This document shows, one piece after another, positions 42,691 through 54,394 of a DNA stretch of 64,000 nucleotides. Below the pieces are notes generated by a model. The model searched no databases, was not told the origin of the DNA, and saw nothing but the letters and a program-made list of their open reading frames with translations. This DNA is from Sceloporus undulatus (taxonomy: Eukaryota > Chordata > Lepidosauria > Squamata > Phrynosomatidae). The translations under genes were made by a program, and so were the position numbers. The stretch lies in contig NC_056527.1 in NCBI RefSeq assembly GCF_019175285.1, forward strand, positions 122,760,112-122,824,111, written 5' to 3'. The stretch's first letter is position 1; every line of letters begins with the position of its first letter.

Positions 42691-43074
42691 CTAGTTTCAC
42701 CAAACCAATTCAAACTGGAAAAAACCCAGGTTTCTGGAGGATGGAGCAATGTTTGTTGCTTTGCAAAGGAAAGAGGATGATGGATAACCCATGCCCCTTG
42801 CTGTACTTGATAGTATATACAACCATCCCACCCATCTGCCCCATATTTTGGACTTCAGTTCCCAGAATCCTTGATCAAAAAGGTCTGGAGGACCAAAGAT
42901 GCCTTGAATCCAGGGAAGGGAAGAGGAATAATGGGTACAATACAATGCTACAAGGAGAGCAAGGGATATTTCCTTGCTTTGAGTCCCTATACTGTATTGG
43001 GAGAAAGGCAGGATACAAACAACAACAACAGCAACAAAAGCAGAGTTTCAGGTCAGTGCTAGCAAATGAAACAA

Positions 43075-43080
43075 TTTATT
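43075..43080 (-). terminator. Candidate distal GOLGA7 polyadenylation signal
   Basis: On the minus strand AATAAA is followed within about 40 bases by a strongly GU-rich stretch (TTTTGTTGCTGTTG), a good polyadenylation layout. It would give GOLGA7 a 3' UTR of about 4.4 kb ending roughly 450 bp before the GINS4 start. The GU-rich part seems to come from an antisense repeat tail. A nearer AATAAA at 46959-46964 would give a 0.5-kb UTR. Confidence 0.35.
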
Positions 43081-45356
43081 TAAGAAAAAAAATGGTTACC
43101 GATCCGTTAATATTTCCAAAAACTGATTTTAAAGAGAGCCAAAACACTGTTACAAATTAGAAAAAAGGAAACACTCCCCCCTTTTCCCCAGGTTTCATTT
43201 ATACACTTAAAGTATTAACCAGACTCTAGAGAGGAGAGGATACGGAAATCAGCAAAGAGAAGGAATGGGAGAATAACCCACCTGAAAACCCTGATCCACT
43301 ATTGGCATCCCTTGTATTGCTCTAGTCTTAAAAAAGGTCACATATTCCATCCATTAAATGGCCTCATTTGGCAAATCCCTTAATTTCTGGAGCTGGGAAG
43401 AGATGGCGACTGCCAAGCAGCAGAGTAACGCTGCCAACATCTACTCGGGTTTATATCCCGAAAGGCCCATTTTTATGGAGGGAGAGGGAGTTTGACAGGA
43501 AGCATTGGATTCAGGAGAAGGGACTGACTCAGAAGAGGAGATGGTCCATATGTTTTTGCAAGCGCTGCCAGAGAGAGGAATGCTGAACGGAAGAAGTGGA
43601 CAGTTTTGCAGAGGGGAGAGATGCACTTTGTGAGAGGACAGAGACGAAGCACCGTCGGAACATCATTTCTACTCAAGTTGCCTGCTTGCCCTAAAAGGTA
43701 TATATATATATTCTTTACAAACCGGGAAAGCCATTGATCACCTAATTCACATATCTAACACTTAAAAGGGTTGTAGAGCAAAGGTGGTTAACATTTACTG
43801 GTACAGCATACATTTTGCCTGCCACACTTTTATCATACATCGAAAGATGAAGTTTTATCATACATCCAAAGATGCGGCCAAAGCAAGAGTCTCCATTTTA
43901 TTCAAGATTATGCCAGCTCCCAGCTTAGCATTGAACACAGAAGCCCTTTTGCATTTGCTGAAACCGTTGTTATCGGGACACATTCCAATTCAAGAGGGCA
44001 TATGTTTCAAGTCCCTTCTTGACCAACAGTGAAAAACCACATCCCACTTCACAAATCCATCTGCCCAGGCTATGCTGCTGCTTTCTTTCCGAAAAAACAG
44101 TGATGCCCAATGTCTGGGGAGGGAGCCATGTTGCCCTCGGGCGACTCCCGGTTGGTCTCAAGCTCATGGTCCATGACTGTTCAACTTCTTCTGAGACGCT
44201 AGCCACCTAGACGACACACCATCACTGCTTAAGGCTTACCCTAACGACACAAAATGGACGCTGGCCAGCTCACGGGGTTTCCGCCCCGTGAAGGAACAGG
44301 GTTTTGACAAGTTAGTCCTTGCGACAGATGGCACTGTGGAGTTGGCAGCAGCAAAAAAGGAATGATGCGATAATGGAAGAGGTAGGGGGACTTTCTGGAA
44401 CAAACAGGCTGGACCCTAGGAAGGAAGGAGAATGCAGTGAACAGGCTTGATCACACAAACTGGCATGCTTTTAAATCATGTTCATCCCTAGGAACTGCAG
44501 TGCCCACAGGAGTCTATTCTGCAAGTGACTGAAAGCACTGTTTGCCCACAAACTGCGGCTCAGCACTATGACCATACAATCGAACCTCTCTCTGGCATCC
44601 CCGTTCTGCAGAAAGATTAGGAGAAGCAGCGAAAGGTTCTCAGACACTCACCTTGAGAAGGTTACTCTTTTCTAAAAGGATGGCAAATGCCACAGGAGCT
44701 GGGCCTCTTCCAGATTCAGTCCCCATCTGCCTTGCTATTTGAGCCAAGCCAGTGCAAGATCCCCTTATATAAAGAGGTGGTAAATATTCCCTTAAGCGCT
44801 CTCAGTAAGCCTTTAAGATCTTTTGCTGCATGGAGTTTTGCCAGGCAGAGGACGGCTCCCCTTTTTGTCTTTTGTTCTGCCTCAGCTCATGGAGGCCAAA
44901 GCTTTGAAGCCCTTGCTGGGTGGGATTACAGAACATAACCATTAGGGATTCTTTTACCCTTGTGATAAATGGCTAGATTATAGGGCGATTCCCTCTCCCC
45001 AGAAGGAAAGAGATTATCCACCCCTGCTTTAGGCCAAACTGCAATGAAGAAATGAGAAGGTGGGTGGGGGAGAGAAGCAATTAACTGCTATCCAGCAATC
45101 CAGAAGTCGCCCGCAGCATTTCCCTGTGGATTTCCCAAGGGGTCAACTCTGTAAATTTGCTCAACATCAAGTACTCTAACTCCACCTTTCCTTAAGTGGT
45201 TCTCTGCCAATATCTCAGACAAGAACACTGTGGGAAGGGGCAGCTCTTGACACCCCAGCTATACTGGATGGGAAGCAAAGGGCAGGTTATTGCAACAGGC
45301 ATAGGACCTAAAGGCAGATTTGGAAGCCATGCACTTGACAGTGCTTCTCTCTGCTA

Positions 45357-45590
45357 GTTGCTGTTGTGTGCCTTCAAATTGTTTCTGATTTATGGCGACC
45401 CTAAGATGGACCTATCATGGGGTTCTCTTGGCAAGATTTGTTCAGGGGAGCTTTGCCATTCCCTTCCCCTGAGGCTGAGAGCATGTGATTTGCTTAAGAT
45501 GGGTTTCATGGCTGAGCAGGGAGTTGAGCCCCAGTCTCCAGAGTTGTAGTCCAGTGCTCAAACCACTATGCCACTTTGGCTCCTTCTCAC
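45357..45590 (-). mobile_element. Full-length SINE, reverse orientation
   Basis: Tail TTGCTGTTGTGTGCCTTCAA at the left; head CAGTGCTCAAACCACTATGCC, then TTTGGCTCC, at the right. This is one of the cleanest copies and shows the whole 230-bp unit. Confidence 0.9.
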
Positions 45591-46123
45591 TCTCTTTGCT
45601 AACCACCACCTTATTATAAACCTTTATAACACTGTAGTAGAATAAAAGCAAAACATTTAGTTAATGAAGCCACCCAGAAGTTCAGTATCAGTCCACCTTC
45701 CTCCAGTTAACACAATTTCACAGTGGCTTGAACACCAATTGCGTAGGCATTCTGTGTCTCTGTGTGTAATTGCTCAGAATCCCTACAAAGCATACTGGTT
45801 AACACTAGCAGCTGATAAATGACTCATATCTAATGGACTGTGCCAAACAGATGTGGCTTGTAAGAGGAGAAAATAGTACTTCAGCCACAGAAGATGAGAA
45901 ACTTAATATGCTACTTTCCTCTTGAGCTTTCAGAGGTTATTTGAACCTTTGAAAAAGTTAGGATGCTTACAGCATGCCAAAAAATCAGGCACAACCAACA
46001 TAAGCTATCAAAAGCCAAGATGCTTCACTGGGGAACTCAGAAACAGATAGGATGGGAAGCTGCTTTCATAGTCATGCTCAGAGGAGACCATTGAAATCCA
46101 GGAACTGCTTGGGTTAAATTCTT

Positions 46124-46332
46124 TAGATAGCTGTAGAAATAATGGACTTTGACATCACTTTAACTGCCATGGCTCTATCCTCCAGAATCCTGGGATTTGT
46201 AGTTTTGTGAGGCACTACCACTCTTTGGCAGAGAAGGCTAAAGACCTTGTAAAACTACAAATCCAAGGATGTCTCATAGGATGGAGCTACAGTGGTGTCA
46301 AGGTGCATTATTTTTATGGTGTCGATGCACTC
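46124..46332. mobile_element. Family-A palindromic relic
   Basis: GCTGTAGAAATAATGGACTTTGAC facing GGTGCATTATTTTTATGGTG, with the inner ATCCTGGGATTTGTAGTTTTG. Confidence 0.75.
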
Positions 46333-47445
46333 AGTGTCTTCCAGTTCAACTCCAACTGGGTCAAAACCAAACCATGTAGTTCCTTTCCTTCTTCAGGACA
46401 AAAATAATAGAACAGGTATCAGTGTTTAGATACAGAAAAAGTGCTTGGCTTTTTCTGTTTGCTATTTTGGAAGACAGTGAGCTTGCTCACACAGTTAGGT
46501 GCGAAGATTAAGGATGGTTGTTGCTGTGTTTAAAGAGTACTCCTCCTCCAGAATGTACTAATTACCATCTCTCTGACCCTTTCCATTTGCACAGTGGGGC
46601 TAAACAGATATGCCCACTTCTGCTATGCCTTTTTTTTTTGAACTGGCACTAAACCTATTGGCTTGTGCCAAGAAACGTAACTGCATACATGAAAGTTAAA
46701 AGAACAGGAGTAGACAATTCTGGCAACTCAAGCAAAGGAAACCTAATCTAAATATAGGCAATTTGCTCAAGCTGGTAACAGAGTTCAGAGCACTTTCTGC
46801 ATACAGTGTCAGCCAGAGCAAATTAGAGTCACTGGAGCATGCTTTTGATACTAAAGAATGTAACTGCACTAATTGGCCCCCTTTGATGAGCTAAGGATAA
46901 AACTAAATGTCTAGGTTTGTGGATATCATGTGTCTATGCCAGATGTTTAGGGTCTACGTTTATTTCAACCCAACTAAAAACAGATCTCCAGCAGAGATGG
47001 TAATGGACTGAAACTTGCAACCCTCCTTACCCATTGGGCTCTCTTGCAAGGATTACTTGAAGTTGTGGTCCAACGATTTCCGGAGGGCTGCACAATTCCC
47101 ACCCCACCTTAGATTTTTAACATTACAGGACAAATAAATAGAATGGTTCTGATCCATTCTTTTAAGGAATGCAACTTCAAATGTTGATTCTATACTAAAC
47201 TAAACACCCACCCAAAAACCCCACTTTGTAAACTGCAGCTTTCGAAACAGTACGGTGGTGGATTTCATTTCCCAAATCTGCCTAGCAATGTTTTTGCTGA
47301 GAAAAGCTCAAGGCTTGATGGAGCGATTACATAAACAGCATCTCACACAAGCAGCAGAGGGGAAAAAAGGTTTTCAGTGGGTGTTTTTGTGACAGAGCTC
47401 TAACATCTACTGTTAAGTATATACTGTACCTCAAACGCCGGGGAT

Positions 47446-50400
47446 TTATCTTCCACTGCTCATGCTTCTGTCTTCATAAATTGTAATTTCAATCTGCACG
47501 GCAAGACTGTTAAGAAAAATATGCTGAAGAAGGGCCAACAGGAGGAAAAAAGAACAAGATGGCAGGAAGAATAGATCATACACCATATACATCTGCTTGA
47601 AGAGGCAATTCCTGCTTTCCAAGCGTCGGTTCTGAAGTTACCGTCTGAATGAGTGAGCTTCAGTGAGTCTCTCTCTGTCAGGAATCCCGATTTAGGGAGC
47701 AAATTCATACCAGTCTGTTGCCCCTTAGACAGAGATAAGATTAGGAAGTACCTTGATATATTCCCAGTGTGAGTCCATAGTGCACTTACCTTCTTTGGGA
47801 GTGAATCTCCACGGGACTGAGAGACAGGGACTGGTCCAAGGCCATTCAAGGAGCCTTTGCATCTCCCATCTCCATAAACAATTTTGGAGCAATACCCTTT
47901 TACCCCTGGCATCTGCCCATCCTTCAAATAAAGCAATATGCACAACCACAATTATTTTACTTTTGGTAAAACTCATTGTTTTAATGACTGGAGACATTTC
48001 AGTCACAAAGCTATGAATATGTGTATGCATCACATCTCAGACAGAACAAAAACAGTTAGGAAGTCCACCCAAAAGGATACAACTCTCAGCCCTCTCTCAA
48101 TGGGGTCAGTCAGGAGGAGGCCCTGAGGGGCATAGATCTTTTCGTTCTGTTCCTGAATATACTTGGCAATTTTCTTCAGGACCTGGGAAAAGTACACAAT
48201 AAGACAGTTCACTTGACATTTTTATAACAACAACAGGCAACTGTTTTGAAATGTCTTGTGGTAGTCTTTCCTCCCATTTTATAACTGGGAAAGTCCAAGG
48301 TTGGAAGACATCCAGAAGACCCATGTTCCCTCCAGGGAAACCTATGGTGAATAAATATTTTGCTAATACAAGTATTGACTTTGCTGTTGAACTATTGGCA
48401 GTGGATTCTTGAGCGGAGACACCTGCCCTTTGTGTTTATGTAACTCTAAAATGTCATGAATGTTGATATAACCAAATGCGGTTTTATATTGGTTATTGGA
48501 CTGGTAATAAGAATTTAATGGCCTATCCACAAACAGATAATCCAGATAATTTACTGAGTGCTCAGAGAATTTATCATTCTTTTTTGAAGCTTTACTAAAG
48601 GCTTTATTCATTGACAGAAAAACGCATTAAACACAAGTGTGGTCTCTGGAAACTTGTGTTTTTATTCCAAGTCAGGAACAGCAGACTTTGGCCATGTACT
48701 TGGTGGTTGGATTTAAATGCTTTCAGCATCCCTTCTCAAAAAAGAGATTATTATAAAAGCACTTTATTGAGAGTGCTCAAAGCAGCAAAGGGACTGGCAT
48801 CAAATCCAGACTATATAAAAGGTCAGGAACAAAAACACAGTACTGTGGAAATGTTTTTACCTGGATGACCCAGAGAAGTATTTTATACTGGCTTACAAGA
48901 AGAATTGACAACGATCTTTTATTCATGACATGAAATGTCTTGGCCAGACAGTTAGACAGGCCTTATAATGCCAGGAGCACAGTGGGTGGAAAAACTCCAT
49001 CCATCATTTTATGAATGGCATCCTAAAAATTCAGCAGGGAAAAGAAAACCTGTTGGAACAATCCCCAGCAATGCTATTGTGAAATGGAAGAGCAAATGGA
49101 GGAATTCCCACATCGAAGAAAGACTTCTCTGCCACTGAACTTAGTAGGGAGCCCACCAGAGAAAGATACATCCACTTTGGGAACACTAGAGAAGAATCCC
49201 TGGGCTTGGATGATAATTGAAAAGCAAAGGAGCTTCTTTCAAATGCGGCCAGGCAGCTGCACAGTCATAGCTGCCTGCAGATGTCCACATGGTGATATGT
49301 TTTATTTGCCACTGGCCTGTGTTAAGAGGCAGGTCAGAAGCATAATGCAATGCTTTTAAAAATGCAAGGAGAAAGGCTTAAGGCAAAAACCACAGGAAAG
49401 GCAGGAGTGATCAAAGGAGCTTATTCAAACCCTCCAAGGTTTCAAAAAGACCAGCTGTCAGTAGATGTGGATAGCATAGCAGTCCTCTTTTGAGTGCGCA
49501 GGCCTAGGTCAGAAAGAGACAAGAAGACGAAAAAAATAGGAGCCCCCCCCCAGCCCTTTTTCTCTTGGAAAAATTGAAACAACAAATTATGGAATAATTT
49601 ATTTTAGAATGAATATTTTCATGATGTTCTATTATATTCTCACAAACAAGCTTGTAAAATGTCTAGTCTTGGATCCTTTTTCTAAATTCTTTTATCAGAA
49701 TGAGTGTTTATGTTGCTTGGTACAATGGAGGAGACAAATTAATTTTGATTTACTAATGTTCATGGTTTCTCATATTTTTATTGCCCCCTCCTCGCAAAGT
49801 CCTTAAACTCTTAAAAACAAAGAGGTTCCTTATAGTTTAGGGATTCTTTATAGTTCTGGCCCTTGTAGCTCCTGGGTAATTTGTAAGTACTTCCTAAAAA
49901 ATTAGTTTTGTTACATCTCTACAATGGATACTTTCCAGTTCTAATGAACTTTGTATTGTAGAGTTAGGAACTAGGTCAAGGAATGTTATCTTCCTTAAAG
50001 GAACAACAAAAACAAAAACAAAACACTCCAGGGTTTAAATTACTGATGTTCAATCAGTATTGTAATAAAATGTGATTGGAAGAGGAATTTAATAATGCAC
50101 TACTTTAGCTCAAGGCAGATGTCCTTTTTGGATACATCACTCACAGAACAACAAACCTATGGGGGGGAAATAATAATGTAGCTCTCCTTAACTATTTTCC
50201 CCCTCTTCAACCTGCAAAGACTTCCTCACACAAAACAGTCGGAGCACTTTTACACTGGTATGTTGTTTGCTAATGCTCCAAGCTCTGCAAGCCAGGCAGC
50301 AAAGGGAAATATCCACACCCTCTTTCAATATGCCCTCTTAAATATTATGTAAGATAAAATAATGCTTTATGTACATTTCTAAGGTCAAGCTCTCCCTGTG

Positions 50401-53400
50401 GTAGCTCACTTCCCTCTGGACTCTCCCAATGCAGACTGGAAATAGGGATCCACTTGATGGAATAGTCCTCTGTCCATCCAAATGAAACAGTCTTCACAGA
50501 TTAATCATTGGGAAGAACAGATCTCGCCAAGCCTTCTTCCTGACACACCAATTTTTCTGCATGCAGGAGATTTGTTTGTTCATGTGGAAACATACTCTCA
50601 AGTCAGACTAAATACCATGGCTCAGGATTCTAGGACTGTAATCCAAAAAGAGAAATTTTCCCAAGCTCTGGCTGATAACTAGGCTAATGTCATCTACTAT
50701 TAGAGTAAGAAAAGCAGCCTTGTTAACAGGGAGCTAGATTGGAGGGGAAAGTTTTGACTCTCTCTTTGCTGCGATACGTTAACATGGCTATTCTTGTGCA
50801 ATTCTTTTCTTTCTACTGCTGACAATTCCAGTTTACACACGCTGCCCTGTTCCTTCTGAAGATGGCAAAAGAAACCAACTTACCTTCTCATAGTGTGTCT
50901 CCATGCACAGAAATATAGTGTACGCAGTCAAGCAGGCCAAACACCCCTCGAGGTACGACTGGCTCCCAAGCTTCTCTGCTTCTGCATAAAGATTGTTTAG
51001 CGTTCGTACCGTTTCTTCAAACTGCTGCCTGTCAAGCTGGAAAAGGGAACAAAGGTTGAAACAAATACACTCAGCCCAGCTCAGGTGTCTACTTTCTCTT
51101 TTGGTGATGGTTCGAGATATTTTTAGGGGAATTCTATGCACGTCCATTAAAAATTACACTCCATCAAGTTCAATGAAATTGACTCCCGGCTATTTTTGCT
51201 TAAGACTGGAGCCTTACCCTCAGCTGGGAAGGTTAATGAGTTCAGTTCTTGTTTCCAGAGCTGAATGTTTCATAGGCACAAATTAAAAGTTTTCAAAGAA
51301 GTAGCTATATGATTTGCTGAGCCTGCATAGGGTAGTGGTTTGAGTATAGGCTAGGACTCTGGGAGACCAGGGTTCAAATTTCAGCTCAGCTACAAAGACC
51401 CACTGGGTGACCCCAGGGAAGTCATATTCTCTCAGAGGAAGGCCTGGAGATTCCTAGAGACGTGTTCTCTTAGGTAAAAAGAATAGTGCTTTTAAAGCTG
51501 CATCCCCCCCCCATTCATGGGGGGTTCTTTGCCCCTAACCCCAGAAAATGTGGAAGGACCACTGTCTACTGACCCTCACAAAGTTGCTAACCTCTGCCTT
51601 AATGGCTCAGCAGATCCTTACACCAAAATGTCTCAATAGACCATTCTGCTTTTGTGCCAACTGCTTAAGAGTATGTTCTATTGTGTGATTTCCAATACTA
51701 AGAAATGTGGAGTGGTTGCACTGCCACATACCATTTTTGTATGACTGATGGGACTCAACCCTGTAAGCTGTTACGCATCTTCATGATCCCCACACTCAGT
51801 CAGGAACAGCTTGAAATGAAGCATCTGAATGAGCATCTCAATCATCTTGTATACAACTAGAATCTATTCCGAAGCCAAGAACCTCCTGATGTCCAAACAT
51901 CAATCTCTGGCAGACAGGCAACGCTTCAGTTGTTTTAGTCACACTTTGTAATGAAGAGACTCCCACACATATATGACACCAGAACTCAGCTGCTTTGAAT
52001 TGCCTGGGGTTGAGTGTTCAGCAGGATCTACTAGTTTACCAAACTACAAACAGGATGTGACAATGGTCACTGATGACAGAGATATTCAAGACCTGTTCAC
52101 ATCTGAGAGCTGTAGCTCACTTCTGTGCTAGCATCTTACACCTAAGGAAAGGCTGATATTCCCAGTAACCACTAATATGAGCCCAGTCTATTGACACTTC
52201 ATTTTCTAGGTTAGGGACAGACAGCTTAAGGCCACAGGCCAAATCTAGTCAACAATTCCAATACAGGCCCAGACTATCTTAAAGCCCATGTAACAACAAC
52301 GACATTTATTTCTCTTTCTCTCTCTCTCTTGAGAGTTGCAACCTAGTCCTAACTGACTGAAGTACATATCCACCTGAATACCTGATTGTATGATGTGAAC
52401 TCTGCCCTAGGATTTGTAGTTTTACAAGGCTTTGGGCTTTCTCTGCCAGAGAGTCCTGGTGCCTCACAAAAGTACAAATCCCAGGAGTCTCTAAGACTCT
52501 GACTTATGATGACTCCATCATAGGGTTTTCTTGGCAAGATTTCATCAGAGGAGGTTTGCTATTGTTTTCCTCGAATGCTGAGAAAGTGTAACTTGCCCAA
52601 TATTAGCCAATGGTTTCCACAGCTGGATAGGAATTCAAACCTTGGTTATCTGAAGTTCTGATCAGCACTAAAACCACTATACTGGCATACCTACACAAGT
52701 TGTATACTTTATTATTTTATGTATTATGGTATTTATACCCTGCCCTTCAGCCCCAAAGGTTATCACAGTGGCTTAAAATTATTAAAATTATTTGTTTCCA
52801 AACCAGACATAAAAAGCTGGTAAATCTGCACCAACTTTGGAGGGAATGTATGGGATCGTCTCACTTAACATACAGGCTTTATGGCCGCTGAAATTCATTT
52901 TCACACAAGCGGTGTGCTTGGCAGCAGACTGGGAGAGGCTTGCTTTCTCAAGGGCGACTGAGGGCTGCTATACAATGTGTGGCACATTTGAGCACCCAAA
53001 TAGGCGGGCATTCTTCACAACAGTTGAACAGAACAAAGATTAACTATGGTTAATGATTCTTCAGAGCAGCACTGGGTACTAGAGTGAGTATTGAATACTT
53101 CAATAGTTCATATGACCTACTTGTGTGTCAATGGCCTTGCTTTACAGACCAGAGACAAGGATGGAAGCCAGTCACATGCTTTGCAAAAGCGATCAGCAGT
53201 TCCAATTCTATCTGATTCAACTAGTTACTCAAGACCAGAAACATCACATCAGATAAGAACTATATATCCAGAGCAGTTTACAGAGGGAGAGTGCTTGATG
53301 CCCCATTTCCAAAGACAGATAGGAAAAAGAAACATCAACAACTTAAGATATGCAGATGACACTATACTATTATCAGAAAGCATCACAGACTCGGAATAAT

Positions 53401-54394
53401 TACCAAAGGAAGTTAAAGAAGAAAGTGAAAAGGCAGGCTTACCACTGAACATGAAAAACACAAAAATAATAACCACTGAAGATTTACATAAATCCAGCTG
53501 AGAGAATGAGGAGACTGAAATAGTTAAACACTGATCAGAATGGTGGCTTCAGTCAAGAAATTAGAAGATTAGGAAGGGCAGCGATGAAAGAACTGGACAA
53601 AATCATTAAAGTGTAAAAATAAACAAATGAATACTGAATTGTCCAAGCCATTGTATTCCCCATTACCGTGTATGAATGTAATAGTTGGACAGTGAAGAAA
53701 GCAGGCAGGTAGATAATCAATACATTTGAGATGTGACACTGGAAAAGAGTGATGATACCAGGGATGGCCAAAACTACAAACAGATCAAAGCTGAGCTCTC
53801 CTTGGAAGACAAGATGCTCAAACTGAGGCTGTCGTACTTTGGAAACATCATGAGAAGGGATAACTCATTGGAAAAGACTAATAATGCTAGAGAAAGTGAA
53901 GGGCAGCAAAAGGGGAGGAAGGCCACATCCCAGATGGCTAGACTCTATAAGGGAGGTAGTAGGCCTGTATCTGCAAGACCTGAGTAGAGAGGCTGAGAAT
54001 AGGGGTCATGATGTCTCATCCACAAGGTCTCCATGAGTCAAAGTCAACTCAAAAGCAGCTAACAACAACAACAAACCTTCTCCTGCAGAAGACAGTTACT
54101 GCATCTTCATTTATGTCCCTTGGCTTAAAAAACCCACAACTTCAAAGCCAAACCATCTCTTTAGCATCCAGAAGAAAGCTGCAATCTTAGAAGTTCCCAT
54201 CACTGTTAATACTGCGTAACTCAGTTCTCTCCCTCACAGTGCCTTAATGCAATGGCAAAAGAGGAAAACTATTCAGTGCTTACCCGATTCTCGAGCTCTG
54301 GAGGGAATTTGGTCTGGAACTGGCACTTGGTGCCGCTGCTGTAATCCCGCTGAACAAACACCTTGCTGGCAACAGGCGGCTGCTGGGGCCTCAT
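47446..54394 (-). CDS. GOLGA7: Golgin A7 (GCP16), complete in 4 coding exons
   Basis: GOLGA7 is the partner of ZDHHC9 at the Golgi; the pair palmitoylates HRAS and NRAS. Coding exons, 5' to 3' on the minus strand: 54284-54394, 50884-51036, 48081-48182, 47446-47493. They give 137 residues, the same length as human. The protein starts [20 protein letters not shown], contains [20 protein letters not shown] and the [10 protein letters not shown] stretch whose Cys 69 and 72 match the palmitoylated pair of the human protein, and ends [15 protein letters not shown]. The first coding exon begins 22 nt before the ATG (acceptor at 54417-54418). The third donor is GTATCC, weaker than its neighbours, but the protein match requires it. 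There is no signal peptide; membrane attachment is through lipidation. Confidence 0.97.
48183..50883. other. GOLGA7 intron between coding exons 2 and 3
   Basis: Low-repeat, AT-rich sequence. A plus-strand ORF of 91 codons at 49,084-49,359 has no recognised domain and is taken as chance. A family-B half element lies at about 50,620-50,690. Confidence 0.45.
51322..51475 (+). mobile_element. SINE, 3'-truncated
   Basis: GGGTAGTGGTTTGAGTATAGG, GGGTTCAAATTTCAGCTCAGC, then CCACTGGGTGACC. Confidence 0.75.
52497..52690 (-). mobile_element. SINE, reverse orientation, preceded by a family-A fragment
   Basis: GGGTTTTCTTGGCAAGATTTC and CAGCACTAAAACCACTATACTGGC. A family-A piece (AGGATTTGTAGTTTTACAAGG) lies at about 52,395-52,490. 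An AT-rich tail of another repeat, with TTTATACCCTGCCCTTCAGCC, follows at 52,725-52,760. Confidence 0.7.
53270..54075 (+). mobile_element. BovB/RTE-type LINE 3' remnant
   Basis: Encodes [17 protein letters not shown] (YADD, the reverse-transcriptase active-site motif, at 53349-53360), [14 protein letters not shown], and [21 protein letters not shown], in the order of the RT C-terminal part of BovB. The frame is broken in several places. The end, TCTCCATGAGTCAAAGTCAAC then (AAC)n, is the same kind of tail carried by the SINEs here, which fits LINE-dependent SINE mobilisation. It lies in the first coding intron of GOLGA7. Confidence 0.85.

Larger units (their letters stand above)
43081..47445 (-). 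other. GOLGA7 downstream region, possible long 3' UTR
   Basis: No coding content was recognised. The left half (43.1-45.3 kb) is mostly unique, with a short direct repeat of TTTTATCATACATC at about 43,829-43,878 and no clear transposon. A minus-strand SINE lies at 45,357-45,590 and a palindromic DNA-transposon relic at 46,124-46,332. Whether this is UTR or spacer needs transcript data. Confidence 0.4.

Noticed and set aside
47460-47951. 163-codon minus-strand ORF overlapping the last GOLGA7 exon
   Set aside because: It is out of frame with the conserved IEITIYEDR exon; the real frame uses only 47,446-47,493.
49084-49359. 91-codon plus-strand ORF in a GOLGA7 intron
   Set aside because: No recognisable domain, no splice context and composition like its surroundings.
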